Source: Marthasterias glacialis (taxonomy: Eukaryota > Echinodermata > Asteroidea > Forcipulatida > Asteriidae). Taken from it: a DNA stretch of 64,000 bases. The stretch covers positions 22,890,090-22,954,089 of the forward strand of contig OU452222.1 in NCBI GenBank assembly GCA_911728455.2, read 5' to 3'. Shown here piece by piece: positions 42,996-54,500 of this stretch. Numbering within the stretch: position 1 is the first letter of the stretch; each line of letters opens with the position of its first letter. The translations under genes were made by a program, and so were the position numbers. The notes below the pieces were generated by a model. That model searched no databases. It saw only the letters and a list, made by a program, of their open reading frames with translations, and was not told the origin of the DNA.

Positions 42996-43316
42996 TGCAG
43001 AATGACGCAGGTAAAACCACAGTGTTAAAAAGTTGCCGACAGCTTGAACGATTTATCAGGAGAATCACTTTTCAATCATGCAAAGTTTAATTTTTGTGGG
43101 AATTATTACAGAAGGAACTTCTACCATTCAACAAAACAAATCGATGAAGCAAAGCAGAAAATACTATTTCCGTTGAGGATAAGACAAGCTGGGAACCAGT
43201 CACAAAAAGTACACCTTACATCATACGTTGGGGCTGGTAATTTTGTTTCTCCTAAGCAAAGTGATTTTGCGCTAAGCTAGTTTTTGTGCTTTGAAAGTAG
43301 CTCTGTTAACCCATAC

Positions 43317-43745
43317 TCCCATGAGTGATTTACTAGGATCCTTCCTCATTCCAACAAAATCCAACACCACTATGGTAACACAACACCCAAACTGGGCTCT
43401 GATATGGTGGTATGCCTGATCCCATGAGTGATTTACTCGGAAACTTCCTCACTCTATCAAAATCCAACACCGTAAATATGATAACTCAATATCCAAACTG
43501 TTGGACTCTGATTATGGTGGTATGCCTGGTCCCATGAGTGATTTACTAGGATCCTTCCTCACTCTATCAAAATCCAACACCATATGGTGCACAATGTAGC
43601 TCAACACCCAAACTGTTGGACTCTGATTATGGTGGTATGCCTAATCCCATGAGTGATTTACTAGGATCCTTCCTCGTTTTAACCAAATGCAACACCAATA
43701 TGGTAACTCATACCAAACTGGACTCTGGTATGGTGGTATGACTGA
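43317..43745. repeat. Tandem array, four ~104-115-bp units downstream of SNX16
   Basis: Each unit opens with CCCATGAGTGATTTACTAGG (43318, 43421, 43531, 43646), followed by TCCTTCCTC, AAAATCCAACACC, CACCCAAACTG and TGGTGGTATGCCTG. The units are close to one another, suggesting fairly recent amplification. The array lies in the probable 3' UTR or just past SNX16. Confidence 0.85.
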
Positions 43746-45781
43746 TTCCATGCATCGGTATAGTCCAACAAAATCAAATGAAAGGTGCAGTTGGATTTCA
43801 ACTGATTTAAGGTGGTCAAAGATAGAGAGCCCAGATTATAACAAACAAACAAACGACCCAACAAGCAAATAAATATACGTTCAACTATAACATATAAATT
43901 ACTTTTAACACACGTAAAGTGCAATTTAGCACAAAACTTATACTCATTTCTAACAAGTGTCCTCCTTGCCATGTAATTTACGTTGTCTTCTTTTAGAAAA
44001 GGAATGCTAAGACTGACCATAAGACTGGCGCCAGGCGAGGTAAATCGTGTTTACAAAAAATGAGCAGAAAAAACATGGATTAGTTTTATGCCTTCCCCCC
44101 CCAAAAAAAAAAAACAAAACAAAAAAAACTATTTGAGCCCCTAAAAATTAGGTATCTGTTAGGTAAGGATTTGTTTCAAAAAAAAATAAAAAATCAGGGG
44201 ATGGTTCCAGTTTTGAATGAATCTAGTATTACAAAAATAACAAATCTCTGATTGTCCAAAATCCTATTCTGGTAATTGTCTGACTTTTTTAGGATATGGT
44301 ACTACTGGCCTAAATAACAGTTGCTTACCATTGGAACAGGCATACCAATCCTGAAGACGAGCAGAGTAAACTCTTGGAAACATCCAGAATATCCCAATTA
44401 CGGTTCTTCTCAGAACAAAAGAGAGATTTTATCGGCATGGTTCTTACCGGTGACAATGGCACTCGTAAGCTTATTTGTGAAACTTCAAATCTTACTGTTA
44501 CCAGTTTTGAACCCTATCAGGACCGGGCTTTTTTTGTCGGGGGTGGGTGGGATAGTGCCCCCCCCCCCCCCCCCCATCCGTATTGTCCAAAGTGTTTTGA
44601 CGAAATTTGCCACAAATGTATATTTCACCGAATTCTACATGATGACACACAAAAAAAAAAAAACTAAAAAATCTCCACTAGAGGGCGTTTGTGACCTTTT
44701 TTTCCGTACAATTATTGGTAAAACAAATCGTGTTTTCCCCATTATTTCTGTATTTTTTTTCTTCAAAATGTGAAACTTGGCAAACTCGTTTACTTTAACA
44801 TCATCAAAATAATTCAAACTAAATTTATTTACTGGGGTTACCGTTGGGGGCCCTATAATCCAATAATTTATCCCATTTGGGGGAAAATAGTGGTTTTTTG
44901 TTTGTTTTTTTTGCTCAAAATAAAAATGGCCGACATATACATGAAACAACAAACCCGTGAAATTTAAGCTCAATCGGTCATCAGAGTATTGAGAAAACAG
45001 TGGGGAAAAAACATCATTGTTTTCACTGTTTTCAAACATTGGATTTCTGACCCGCGAGATCAAACTAGTTGTTTTACTCTTTTCTAAAAACCAAAAGCAT
45101 TTCACGCAAAACTATGTCAAGGGAAGTTTTCCACCATGACCATCTTTATACCATGTTAGTAACATGTAAATATGTGAACATTACTATGTTCAATCTTATA
45201 GGCACACCCTTTAACTCTTCATGCTTACTAAGTAAATATTCCTAAGCAATAATACAACTTAATACGCACACGATTCTGATATGGAATATTCTGTACGTTG
45301 AAATATCAAAAGGTGAAAAAAAAGAAGATAAAAAAAGACAGCGAGCACTTGATGCTAATGGCATTCCTGTGCAGTGCACAGGATGAATCAAAGTAAGCAT
45401 ATAATCGCTAATTTAATGTATTTATAATTTTATGCCTATATGTAAAGCGCCTTAGAGCATGTTTGTACAAATTTTGGCGCTGTAGGACAAATCAAACTGT
45501 GCAACGAGCAGTTGACGCTAATGACATTCATATACAATACATAGAACATGAATACTTATTTTAAGAGTAGTTAAATCACATGCTCACAAGCAGGATGGGG
45601 AAAAGGTAGATTAAATGCTGTACTTGTTATCTTTAAAAATGGTCAAATGTTGTGCGTTGTTTGGGAGTAGACTTCAGTGCATGGTCCGTCTTTCTATTTA
45701 GCTTCTTGAACACAGTTTAATTATTGGATGTTACTACACATAATTTTGAACCTATTACTTAAATTAGAAATCGCCTTATGA
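43746..45781. other. Intergenic sequence without recognised genes
   Basis: Contains an ~18-base C run near 44557 and A runs near 44105 and 44650. Overlapping frames at 44321-44773 and 44635-45105 are low complexity at their ends and have no domain. Near 45430-45490, GTAAAGCGCCTTAGAGCATG then GGCGCTGTA resembles the 3' tail of a LINE or SINE. Confidence 0.35.
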
Positions 45782-46054
45782 AAAATCGGCCAAAAACAAG
45801 GTCAGAAGGTCACTCATGGTACAAGGAAAGAAACCAAAAATGGAAAGAAGAAATCTGTACACATTCCTCTCGAACCGGAATTGATTGTAAGATGGTGGAA
45901 ACAAGATACAGGAGTTCCAAAGTGCAGCAATATGAGGGAAAAAAAGCTAGCTGAATATCTCACTGTACTGGCCTTCGGAACAGATAACAGTGAATGGGTG
46001 AGAAGATACTGCGTGTTATCTTGTAAAACTAATAAGAACGTTTGGCTGTTGAAT
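45782..46054 (+). other. Possible orphan coding exon
   Basis: An open stretch of 91 codons between a TGA at 45779 and a TAG at 46055 includes a Trp-rich segment (PELIVRWWKQDTGVPKCSNM) and continues KLAEYLTVLAFGTDNSEW into a good splice donor (GTGAGA at 45998). Possible acceptors precede it at 45800-45805. I do not recognise the protein and see no partner exon, so it may be a fragment of an old element or a lone exon of an unfound gene. Confidence 0.25.
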
Positions 46055-46154
46055 TAGTTTGCTATATGTATAATTGGCTTTTCTTAAATATTGCTTGATT
46101 TTGACGTAGCGTGACGTACACGTACGTGTACATTATTATTCTTAAAAGTGAAAC

Positions 46155-47162
46155 TATGGGCCGATCCGTTTTAGTCCATACGCGCTAGTGCTGCGCACCG
46201 CCCCGCCTTTGGTCAGCTTAAGGTTTTGTACAAGACATGAAAAACGGTTCTCTTTTTTCATTTTTGTGTGTGAATTAGATGTCTTGCTAAAAAATTACAC
46301 AATTTCCCTGACCGGGCAGTTGCATAACGTAACGATGTACAAACACTGACCCTAAATATTTGCAACTGAACAGAAACTGAAACTAAGTATGATAGACACG
46401 AAAAAATGCACGGTCGCGTCTTTTATGCTTTACATAAGCAAGGTTTGTTTTTGTCAGAACTTGGTATTCACTTTTCGTCCAGTTGCAAATATTTAGTATG
46501 TTCTACATCACTATGTCACGTTGTTCTGTCAGGGAAATTCAGTAAATCGTCGAGGAAGACCCATTGTCATAAGCCCGGTAGAAGGTCGCAAGGCTTTACG
46601 ACCTCATTCCAGGCACACAAAGTACAACTTTTTGCCCCCAGGAGAAGTCACAAGCAATAAAATGGCTGTTTTGAAAAAAAATACAAAAGTAGGGCATGAC
46701 TGTATGTTGAATAACTCTCAGGACAATGTATGTCATTCCCATGCGGAATTTAGCTTTCTTTCCTGCAATGACTTATCAGTTGAAGAACACGACAAAACTT
46801 TCACAATCAGCCTTTTTGTTATTTTGGACTGTAATTGCTTACGACTTTTTTGCCAGTCACACTTTCGTTACGTTCTTCTTCTGAGCACACGATGACTCAA
46901 TCCGCATAATTAGAAGTAAAACAAACGACGTTTTTTTCCATGCTGCCAGCGTCCTAGCAATAGACCGTTCTGGCCTGTCAATCAAACTGTGCGCATTGAC
47001 CAATTGGTTCACGCATTTTGGTCATGTGACCTCGGTCAAACTCGGTCACACGTACGGCGTAAACGCACACAAACTAAGGTATGTGAGCGGGGCTTGTTAC
47101 GGAAGCCGGATCGGTCTATGGTGGCGCAGCGCGAGTACGGGCTATAAAAGATCGGTCTATGG
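46155..47162. mobile_element. Diverged TIR element, ~1 kb
   Basis: The left end (GGCCGATCCGTTTTAGTCCA, TACGCGCTAGTGCTGCGCAC) pairs with the right end, which in reverse complement reads AGACCGATCTTTTATAGCCC, GTACTCGCGCTGCGCCAC. Inner blocks (ATTTCCCTGACCGGGCAG, CAGGGAAATTCAGTAAATCG, GAGGAAGACCC) echo the element at 33939-34455. Frames at 46406-46895 lie inside it and are not supported as genes. Confidence 0.55.
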
Positions 47163-47417
47163 ATGATAATCAATATCCGATCTTAAAGATTTAATCTCAA
47201 AGAGATTTCTGTTTGCTCCCTTGTTATAAACTTCTATTGAAAGGGAAAGTACATTTTGTATATTGTCATGTACAATTTTCTGTATCAAATACACTGAGTG
47301 CCTGAAACTCGGTTTTTTTTACAGGGTTCTGTCACTCGTATTTGTTGCAGGCTTATTTGATGTGTTTGTTTTGTTTCGTGTTTTTTTTTTTTTCTTTTTT
47401 TTTTTTTTTTTATTATT

Positions 47418-47636
47418 AATGAGGGAGAAACAAAAACAAAAAATACTAACATTTCAAACTACTTTGTCTCAAAAGATAACCCAGAAAGACTGGAAATGGA
47501 TAAAATAATTCGGTCTTTAGATTTTTAAATAATGAGGGAGAAACAAAAACAAAAATACTAACATTTCAAACTACTTCATCTCAAAAGATAGCCCAGAAAG
47601 ACTAAAAATGGATAAAAGAATTCGATCTTTATTTTC
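47418..47636. repeat. Direct duplication of ~110 bp
   Basis: TAATGAGGGAGAAACAAAAA starts both units (47418, 47530). Each continues CTAACATTTCAAACTACTT, CTCAAAAGATA, CCCAGAAAGACT and AATTCG-TCTTTA. Only a few differences separate the copies. A T run precedes the first. Confidence 0.85.
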
Positions 47637-48936
47637 AAACTTGTTGCCCACCCCGTCCCCTACTTTCAACTTTGGCCAAGGATTCAGCAGTTGACTGCAT
47701 GGTAAATACAACATAAGTCATTGACAATAGTTTGTAGGCTGTTGCACTGTAGGAAAACCGTGTTTTTGCTTGTTAAAAAGGGTATGATTTATACTTTACA
47801 AAAAAAAACAGAAAAATGTTTTCTGCCTTTCTGAAAACTTGTGTGGCTTTATGACTCGTTTACACAGGGTTGTGGTTTCCATTCGGTGTTCACCATCAAG
47901 TTGAACATTTTCAACATTATTTTAGTTCTTGCCATTTTGTTTTCCTTTTATGTTTTTTCCACGTGCATTTTACAAACGGTTGTATGTTTTATTCAAAACG
48001 TTTTTGTTTTGTTTTCTTCTTGTGTTTAATATCAAATCAAAGTAGTTTTTAAGTTACGAGATCAGCTGTTTTGGAACTTTATGTTTGCCCTAAACGGTAT
48101 GTTTTGTGTAAAATACTGTGAAATTTCTATAACCACTTAAAGATAACACATGCGTCTTTATTATTCATTTCAAAGCAATTTAATTTTAATTCCAGCAAAA
48201 AAGGTAAACAACTAAATAGATTATTTGGTGCAATTTCATTTTATGTATTGACATTTGTTGCTTGTATTTATTTTGACCCAACTGTTGTTCTTTATTTTAA
48301 TTTACTTTTGAATTAATTCGATACATATATACTCAGATTATGCAATAGGCCTACAATCTGTTGACCCATTGCACCAACGTCACACGCGGCATGTCGGCCA
48401 CGTTCGCCATTTTGAAAGTCAACAGGTAAGCGTGTAAACACCGCGTCGCCTAAAATGTGCCCAGTACTGCAAATAGCAAACAGGGACACTGTCTCCCAAA
48501 ATGGCGCAACCATGATTACTGCGATGGTGACGTCAGGTGAATTAGGTCAGTTGCAGAACATTCACATTATTTTTCCTTTCTACAAAGGACTTCGCATTTT
48601 TTGTGTCTTTCCTTTTGTTTCTTCTTATTACTATTATTATTATTTTTAATTTAGGCCTGCTTTATAGATGAAGTTATTCCCTTTTTAAGTTCTGATAATA
48701 AATGCCATGTAACCTCAGGCAATTTGTACAGGTAACTTCGGGGCATCTAAGCACGCTCTTTTCAAATGGATCACTCCTCCGTTCCCATTTTTTATTGTTA
48801 TTAATTTTTTTTTATTATTATTAAATACTTTTACAATATTTTACTTTCGCCCATCCATTGAAAATTTAAAAGTAAATGTGTGTTTTTTTCTACCTCGAGA
48901 TTGCCTGGAACTGGTTGTCTGTAAATTGAAAAATTC
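47637..48936. other. Intergenic sequence without recognised genes
   Basis: AT-rich, T-rich in the plus strand. Short hydrophobic frames near 47841-48052 are products of T-rich codons. The stretch 48340-48540 is GC-richer but shows no domain. Confidence 0.35.
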
Positions 48937-50714
48937 ATTACGCATACTTCAAATCGCATCCCCAAACAACTGAGTTTTACTTATTATCCTGTGGAGTTTT
49001 ACGTTTCACCAATCCTTGCAAATATAAGTGTTCGTTAAAGTGTAACATTATTTTTTCACTGCTCATCAAATTCTACGTTGTTGCTTAAAATGTGAAAATT
49101 CTGAATCGCTAATTACAACTAAAGAAAAAAAGTCAAAAGGAATATAAAGCCACTTATTTACTAATGTATTAAGTAGCAAAAATCAATATATATACATGTA
49201 TATCACAATAAACAACACCGTCAAAACTTTCTATCGAAATATAATGATTGAAATTTCAACAAATTATACATTTTGTAATTATTAATTATGCTATTTTCAT
49301 TAAGAATTTGCTGGAAATGCATAATGCATGTATACTTAATTTTTTCCTGATAAGAATACAGACAATAAACCTTATTTTTAATACAAAAATGTTTACTGAT
49401 GTAGTGTCATTTTTTGTTTGCAATTTGTTCGTTTGTTCATTTTCTTTATTTTTATATATGTTTTACATGTATGAATATATAATATTTGTATTTATTTTAG
49501 CTCATCACAAATTGTTTCACAGTCTCCCGTAAACAGCTTAGCATACATTATTGGTTTTCAGGTTTGATTTGAAGTGAAGTGGTCCCATCGTATGAAGTGG
49601 GGGGTGGTGGTGGTGGAGGAACGGTCCCTTACTGAAAAACAGGATGAGCATTCACCAAAAACAAAATCTACATGATTGACGTCTCAAAATACACATTATA
49701 AATATCCAGCGTCTAATGTATTTTCACAAGAAAGTATAGCAGTACTAATTATACTAAAAGTTATTACCACTGCACAGCGAAATACAATAATCAATAGTAA
49801 CGTGAAGGTCACAGGTAAATTGCTGCGTCTTACATGGTTCCAAAAGGTAAAACAAAATAATATATTACGCATACTTAAAACCACTGAGTTTCACTTATTA
49901 ACCTTTAGAGTTCTACGTTTCAACAATCCTTGCAGTACATTTTCTCATTGCTTTTCTAATTCTACGCTGTTGCTTATATAATGTGAACATCTGAAATCGC
50001 TAACTAAAACAAACAAAAAAGTCAAATGGAGTATATAGCCACTTAAGTAAGTAGCAGAAACCAATATATATCACAATAAACAAAAGCGTCAAAACTTTCT
50101 ATCGAAATAAATTGATTGATATTTCAACAAATTATACATTTTGTAATTTTTATATAGGCGGTTTTCCTTATGAATTTTCTGGATATGCACATTACATGTA
50201 GGGCGTACACTTTTCCTGATAAGGATTTAGACAATAAACATTATTTTCAAATAACAATTTTAACTGATGAAGTGTCATTTCTTGTTTGTACATTATTTAT
50301 TTGTTCATTCATTTATTATTTTATTTGTGTACATGTAGCCTATATAATATTTAAAGAATATTTTTCGCTCATCACAAATTGTTACACAGTCTCCCATTAA
50401 AACAGTTTGGGGATAGTCGATACAGTTAACCGCATACATAATTGGTTTTTAGAGCCTTAGCTTTTCAAATAATTTGAAGTGAAGTGGTCCCGTCGTATGA
50501 AGGAAGGGGGGGGGGTGTAGGAACGGTACTTTACTGAAAAACAGGATGAGCATTCGACAAAAGCAAAATCTACATGATTGACGTCTCAAAATATACTTTA
50601 TGAATCTCCAGCGTCTAATGTATTTTCACAAGAAAGTATAGCAGTACTAATTATAACACTAAACGTTATTATCACTTCACAGCAAAATACAATAATCAAT
50701 AGTAACGTCAAGGT
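48937..50714. repeat. Tandem duplication of ~0.85-0.88 kb
   Basis: Copy 1 (48937-49816) and copy 2 (49864-50714) agree in order across their length: ATTACGCATACTT, TTCTACG.TGTTGCTTA, CACAATAAACAA, CGTCAAAACTTTCTATCGAA, ATTTCAACAAATTATACATT, GAAGTGAAGTGGTCCC, GAACGGT, ACAGGATGAGCATTC, ATGATTGACGTCTCAAAATA, CAGCGTCTAATGTATTTTCA and AATCAATAGTAACGT. No reading frame is kept between copies, so it is probably non-coding. A trace of a third start may lie near 50933. Confidence 0.85.
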
Positions 50715-51580
50715 CCATCATAAACATATTTAAACCCCAGGACCCTGATTTAGAGTCAAAATGGATTTTGAAAATCTTGCGAGAAGTTTAACATTAGGAC
50801 TCTAAATACCCGCAAGACTTGCATATCTGATCCTGGAGTTTGTCTTGTGATGCTGTAACTACGTTTTCACATACTAAAGCCCAATTATCGGTCGTAACAT
50901 GAATTACTTTCACATGCTAACAAGACACATTATTACGCATAACTGTTTTAATAAAACTTGTTTCGTGGAAAAAGATTTTTGTGTGTGTGTGTTTTTACCA
51001 TAGAGCTATATAGCTCTACATTTTTTTTTGCACATAGGCCTACACCAATGTTCACTGTTGGTAAGTCACTGCGTCACACGCGCGCGCATCTAATGCACGC
51101 CCACAGTTAACTATGGCTCCAAAGCTGGTACACGTAATATAAGTTTGTGTGTAATTAAAAAAAAAAAAAAAAAAAATGATCGCCCAAAGGCAATTATTAT
51201 GACAGAAACTCAAAATTCTGAGAAGATCTCGAGTCTTTGAAGAACGTATGTAAAAGCCAAGTCCAATTATTAAACCTTTACACCAAACTAGCTCAGTGCA
51301 ATCCATATGGGCTTCTGGTGATCAATGAAGCCATTTTGTGTGAAGTGGAAATGACTTATAGTGGAATTACGTCACAGTTACCAACATGATATTCATTATT
51401 TTCCTGAGTCGTGTGAAAAAAACAAAACAAAAACAACGAGTTGTTAGTATTCATTAAATTGAACATTACGTTCGCTAAAAACTACAACGAAGCATGCATG
51501 TGACAAGCAATTTAGAACAGGTGTTCCGTAAACCTCCCTCAATGGTGGAAGTAAAGATTGCTGTTTCAAACAACCCCTAT
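50715..51580. other. 3' flank of ZNFX1
   Basis: Contains a palindrome TAGAGCTATATAGCTCTA near 51001, a TG run near 50980 and an A run near 51158-51176. It probably includes the ZNFX1 3' UTR (minus strand), but I see no clear poly(A) signal. Confidence 0.35.
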
Positions 51581-54500
51581 TTACAAGTCGAGATTATGTA
51601 TATCATAGTTCCCCATGTTAGCTTGCTCCGACCAGGCCGGAAACTTCGCCCCGTCCATCTCAGTTGCTACGGCGTTGCCACTTGTCAGCTTGTGTCTTGT
51701 TCCCCCAATTTCAGCCTTACACTCCGGACATTTGCTTTTCTCCATAGCACCACCGCATTCACCAATGGCATAAACGTGTCCATCGGGACACTTGTACCAG
51801 TGACCTTTTTTCAGACCCATTGCCGCGACGATCATCATCTTCGTCTCTTTGCTGATACCTAACGCACCAATACCCTCCCGTATCTTCTTCAACATTTCCG
51901 TGACTACCTTCTCTGTACCTGGTGTCAGCGGCTTACAGTCTTTGAAGAGTAACTCACCAACTCTGTCCAACTCGCTCGACAGTTCGTTGTCTGTTCTACC
52001 ATGCATCTGTTGATGAAGGCTGCATGCGTTGCAGCATAGGTAGAGACGGTGTAGTTCATTTGGGAAGTCAATGAGCTCTTGCTCTGTGCCTCTGAAAGGT
52101 CTATCGGAATTGAATAACCTCGTACCCACTTTCAGTAAATCTTTCAAGGTCTTCTTGCACCACGGAGAATCACTCGTATGCACTACTGTTATATTCTGTT
52201 TTAACTCTACCAGTCTAAATGCAAACTTGGTTTGATTCAGAAGCGTGTTAATATCATGTAGCGATGGATCTTTTTCTCGAAGAAGTTTCTCTGCAAGGAG
52301 GTCTGTTTTGTTTTCTGATGCAAATAAATCAAAGTTTTTATTGACTGTCTTTAACATAGTTCTTATCTCTGATTTGCTTTGTGCGATTTGCTGTGTGCGA
52401 TCTGAACCTCCCCTTACTTGAACTTTGACCGCCTCGATATCTGAAAGCATCTTGACAACCTCTTTATTATATCGCGTGCTTCTTCTGATAGGCGTTTTAC
52501 ATTTTGGACACCCTTTCAGTTGAATGGAGACTGTTTCCGAAGTCAATTCGCCATCTTCTTCCTCCAGGTGAAAGTTAGGAACGCTTTCAATTTGCATCAT
52601 CCACTTATCTAGACCAGCCACTTCAATTACATGTGTGCAATCTTCAAGCTGTACAAATCGGGCATCATCTTCATCTTCGTTACCGAATAATATTTCGGTG
52701 ACTGTGTCTTTGTCGCAAACACGACATTTTAAAGGGCAGGGCTCTCCACAAACACCGATACAAGGATGTCCACATTTTTGTATCGTCTTAGTGCAAGGCA
52801 TGTTGCAGGGATCTCGATCGCAAGGCTCGCCGCATTTCTTGCTGCATCCTTCCCCGTGAACACATCGCCACCTGCATGGTTCTTGACACGGCGCACATGG
52901 TTCCCCGCACTTTTTACAGCATTGACTGTGATTACAACGATTTTCACAATTCTTCTTGCACGGTGGACAGTAGCTCGAACATCTTTCAGAACATTCGTGG
53001 CCGCATACCAGAATACGACCACATTTAGATTTGCAAGATACGTGCAAACGTCCGCTAAAACAAGACCGGCAAGTACCGGTGCAAGGATGACCACATGCCA
53101 GTATTTCTTTACACGGAGCTGGGCACTGATCAAGAGCTTGGGAGCAAGGCATGTTTTCTTGATGCCCACAAGGAAGATCTGTACGTAAAACTTTCTCCTG
53201 ACAATCATGCAACTCAGGATCATTAAAGCATTCCATTGTGACTGAATGGTTACACCTAGCCAACAACCTTTTCACGGAAACGGTGCATAGCTGGTTGCAT
53301 CGTTTAAAACAATCTCTCTGGCATTTGTGACCTTCTGGACAGATAGTTTTGTCACAACTCTTACGGCATATGAATTGCTCATGGTCTGAATCGTCTGGGT
53401 GGCACAGCCTAGTACACGAATGACCGCAGAGTAGGCGAAAGGTACAGGGATGCATGCAGCCGCCTTCTGGAACTTTTTTGAAGTCGTCAGCGCACTCTAC
53501 ATGCGTTTCTACATCAGGATGAAGATGACATTTCAGAGTTAGTCTATTGCCAAGGAGCTCTTTGGTCTTCAGATCATCTGTGATAGCTTTCCAAAGAGTA
53601 CTCTTCTCCGCAAGCTGGTCAAAATTGCCTATGCAATAGAGCCCCATCTTTGCCCTCGACAGCATGACACAAACCCGGTTTGACGTCTTCAGAAAACCGA
53701 TTTTACCTTCGACATTGCTCCTCACCAGTGAGAGAATGATGATGTCACACTCTTCTCCCTGATAATTATCAACAACACTGACGCGAACCTTTTCGCAACC
53801 CCCTTCAACTAACTTCTGTTTGATATTGAAGAGCTGACCTTTGTACGTTGTTAAGACTGTGACCTGCGATGAAGAATAACCTTGTTGCAAGATGTATTTG
53901 CATAATGCGACCACCATTTTCGCCTCATGCTCACTAGAGTGGCTCTTCATTACATCGTTGTCATCATCTTCGATTTGTCTGTGGTTGATGAAGAACATGT
54001 TTTTCGCCAACCCACGAATGTTTCCCATACCTAAAACCGACTCATCATCTTGAATATTGGGGTAGAAATGTTTCCTAACGACCTCTGAGATTTCAGGTCG
54101 CATGCGATGTTGTCTTGAAAGTGTTTGACACGGGTATTTATTATTGACCATCCGCTCAAAGAGAGAAATGTCCAGGTTGTATTGTTTTGCCAGACGATAA
54201 ACTGCAGGGTTTGGCCTCAGTTGTTGATGATCACCGATCAGGATCAGATGCTGGCAATGTTTACTCAGAGCAGCTACCACGTGGGCTTCCATTACCTCTG
54301 CAGCTTCCTCCACTACCACAATACGAGCCCCGACACGCTGTAGTATCGACTGCTTCTTAGCTGCACCAGTAGTGGTCATACCGATTACTTTGACCCTCTT
54401 CAAGATGTGCAACAGACCGTCGTTTTCAATATCTTTGATAGCTTGGGTATACACGTCATACTTACGTGTATATTCTGCAGTGTCAACGAGACATTTCGTA

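Noticed and set aside
46406-46895. Overlapping plus frames of 84 and 124 codons
   Set aside because: They lie inside the diverged TIR element 46155-47162 and show no transposase features.
52729-53223. 164-codon minus frame and 140-codon plus frame
   Set aside because: Alternative-frame shadows of the Cys-rich NFX1 finger region of ZNFX1.
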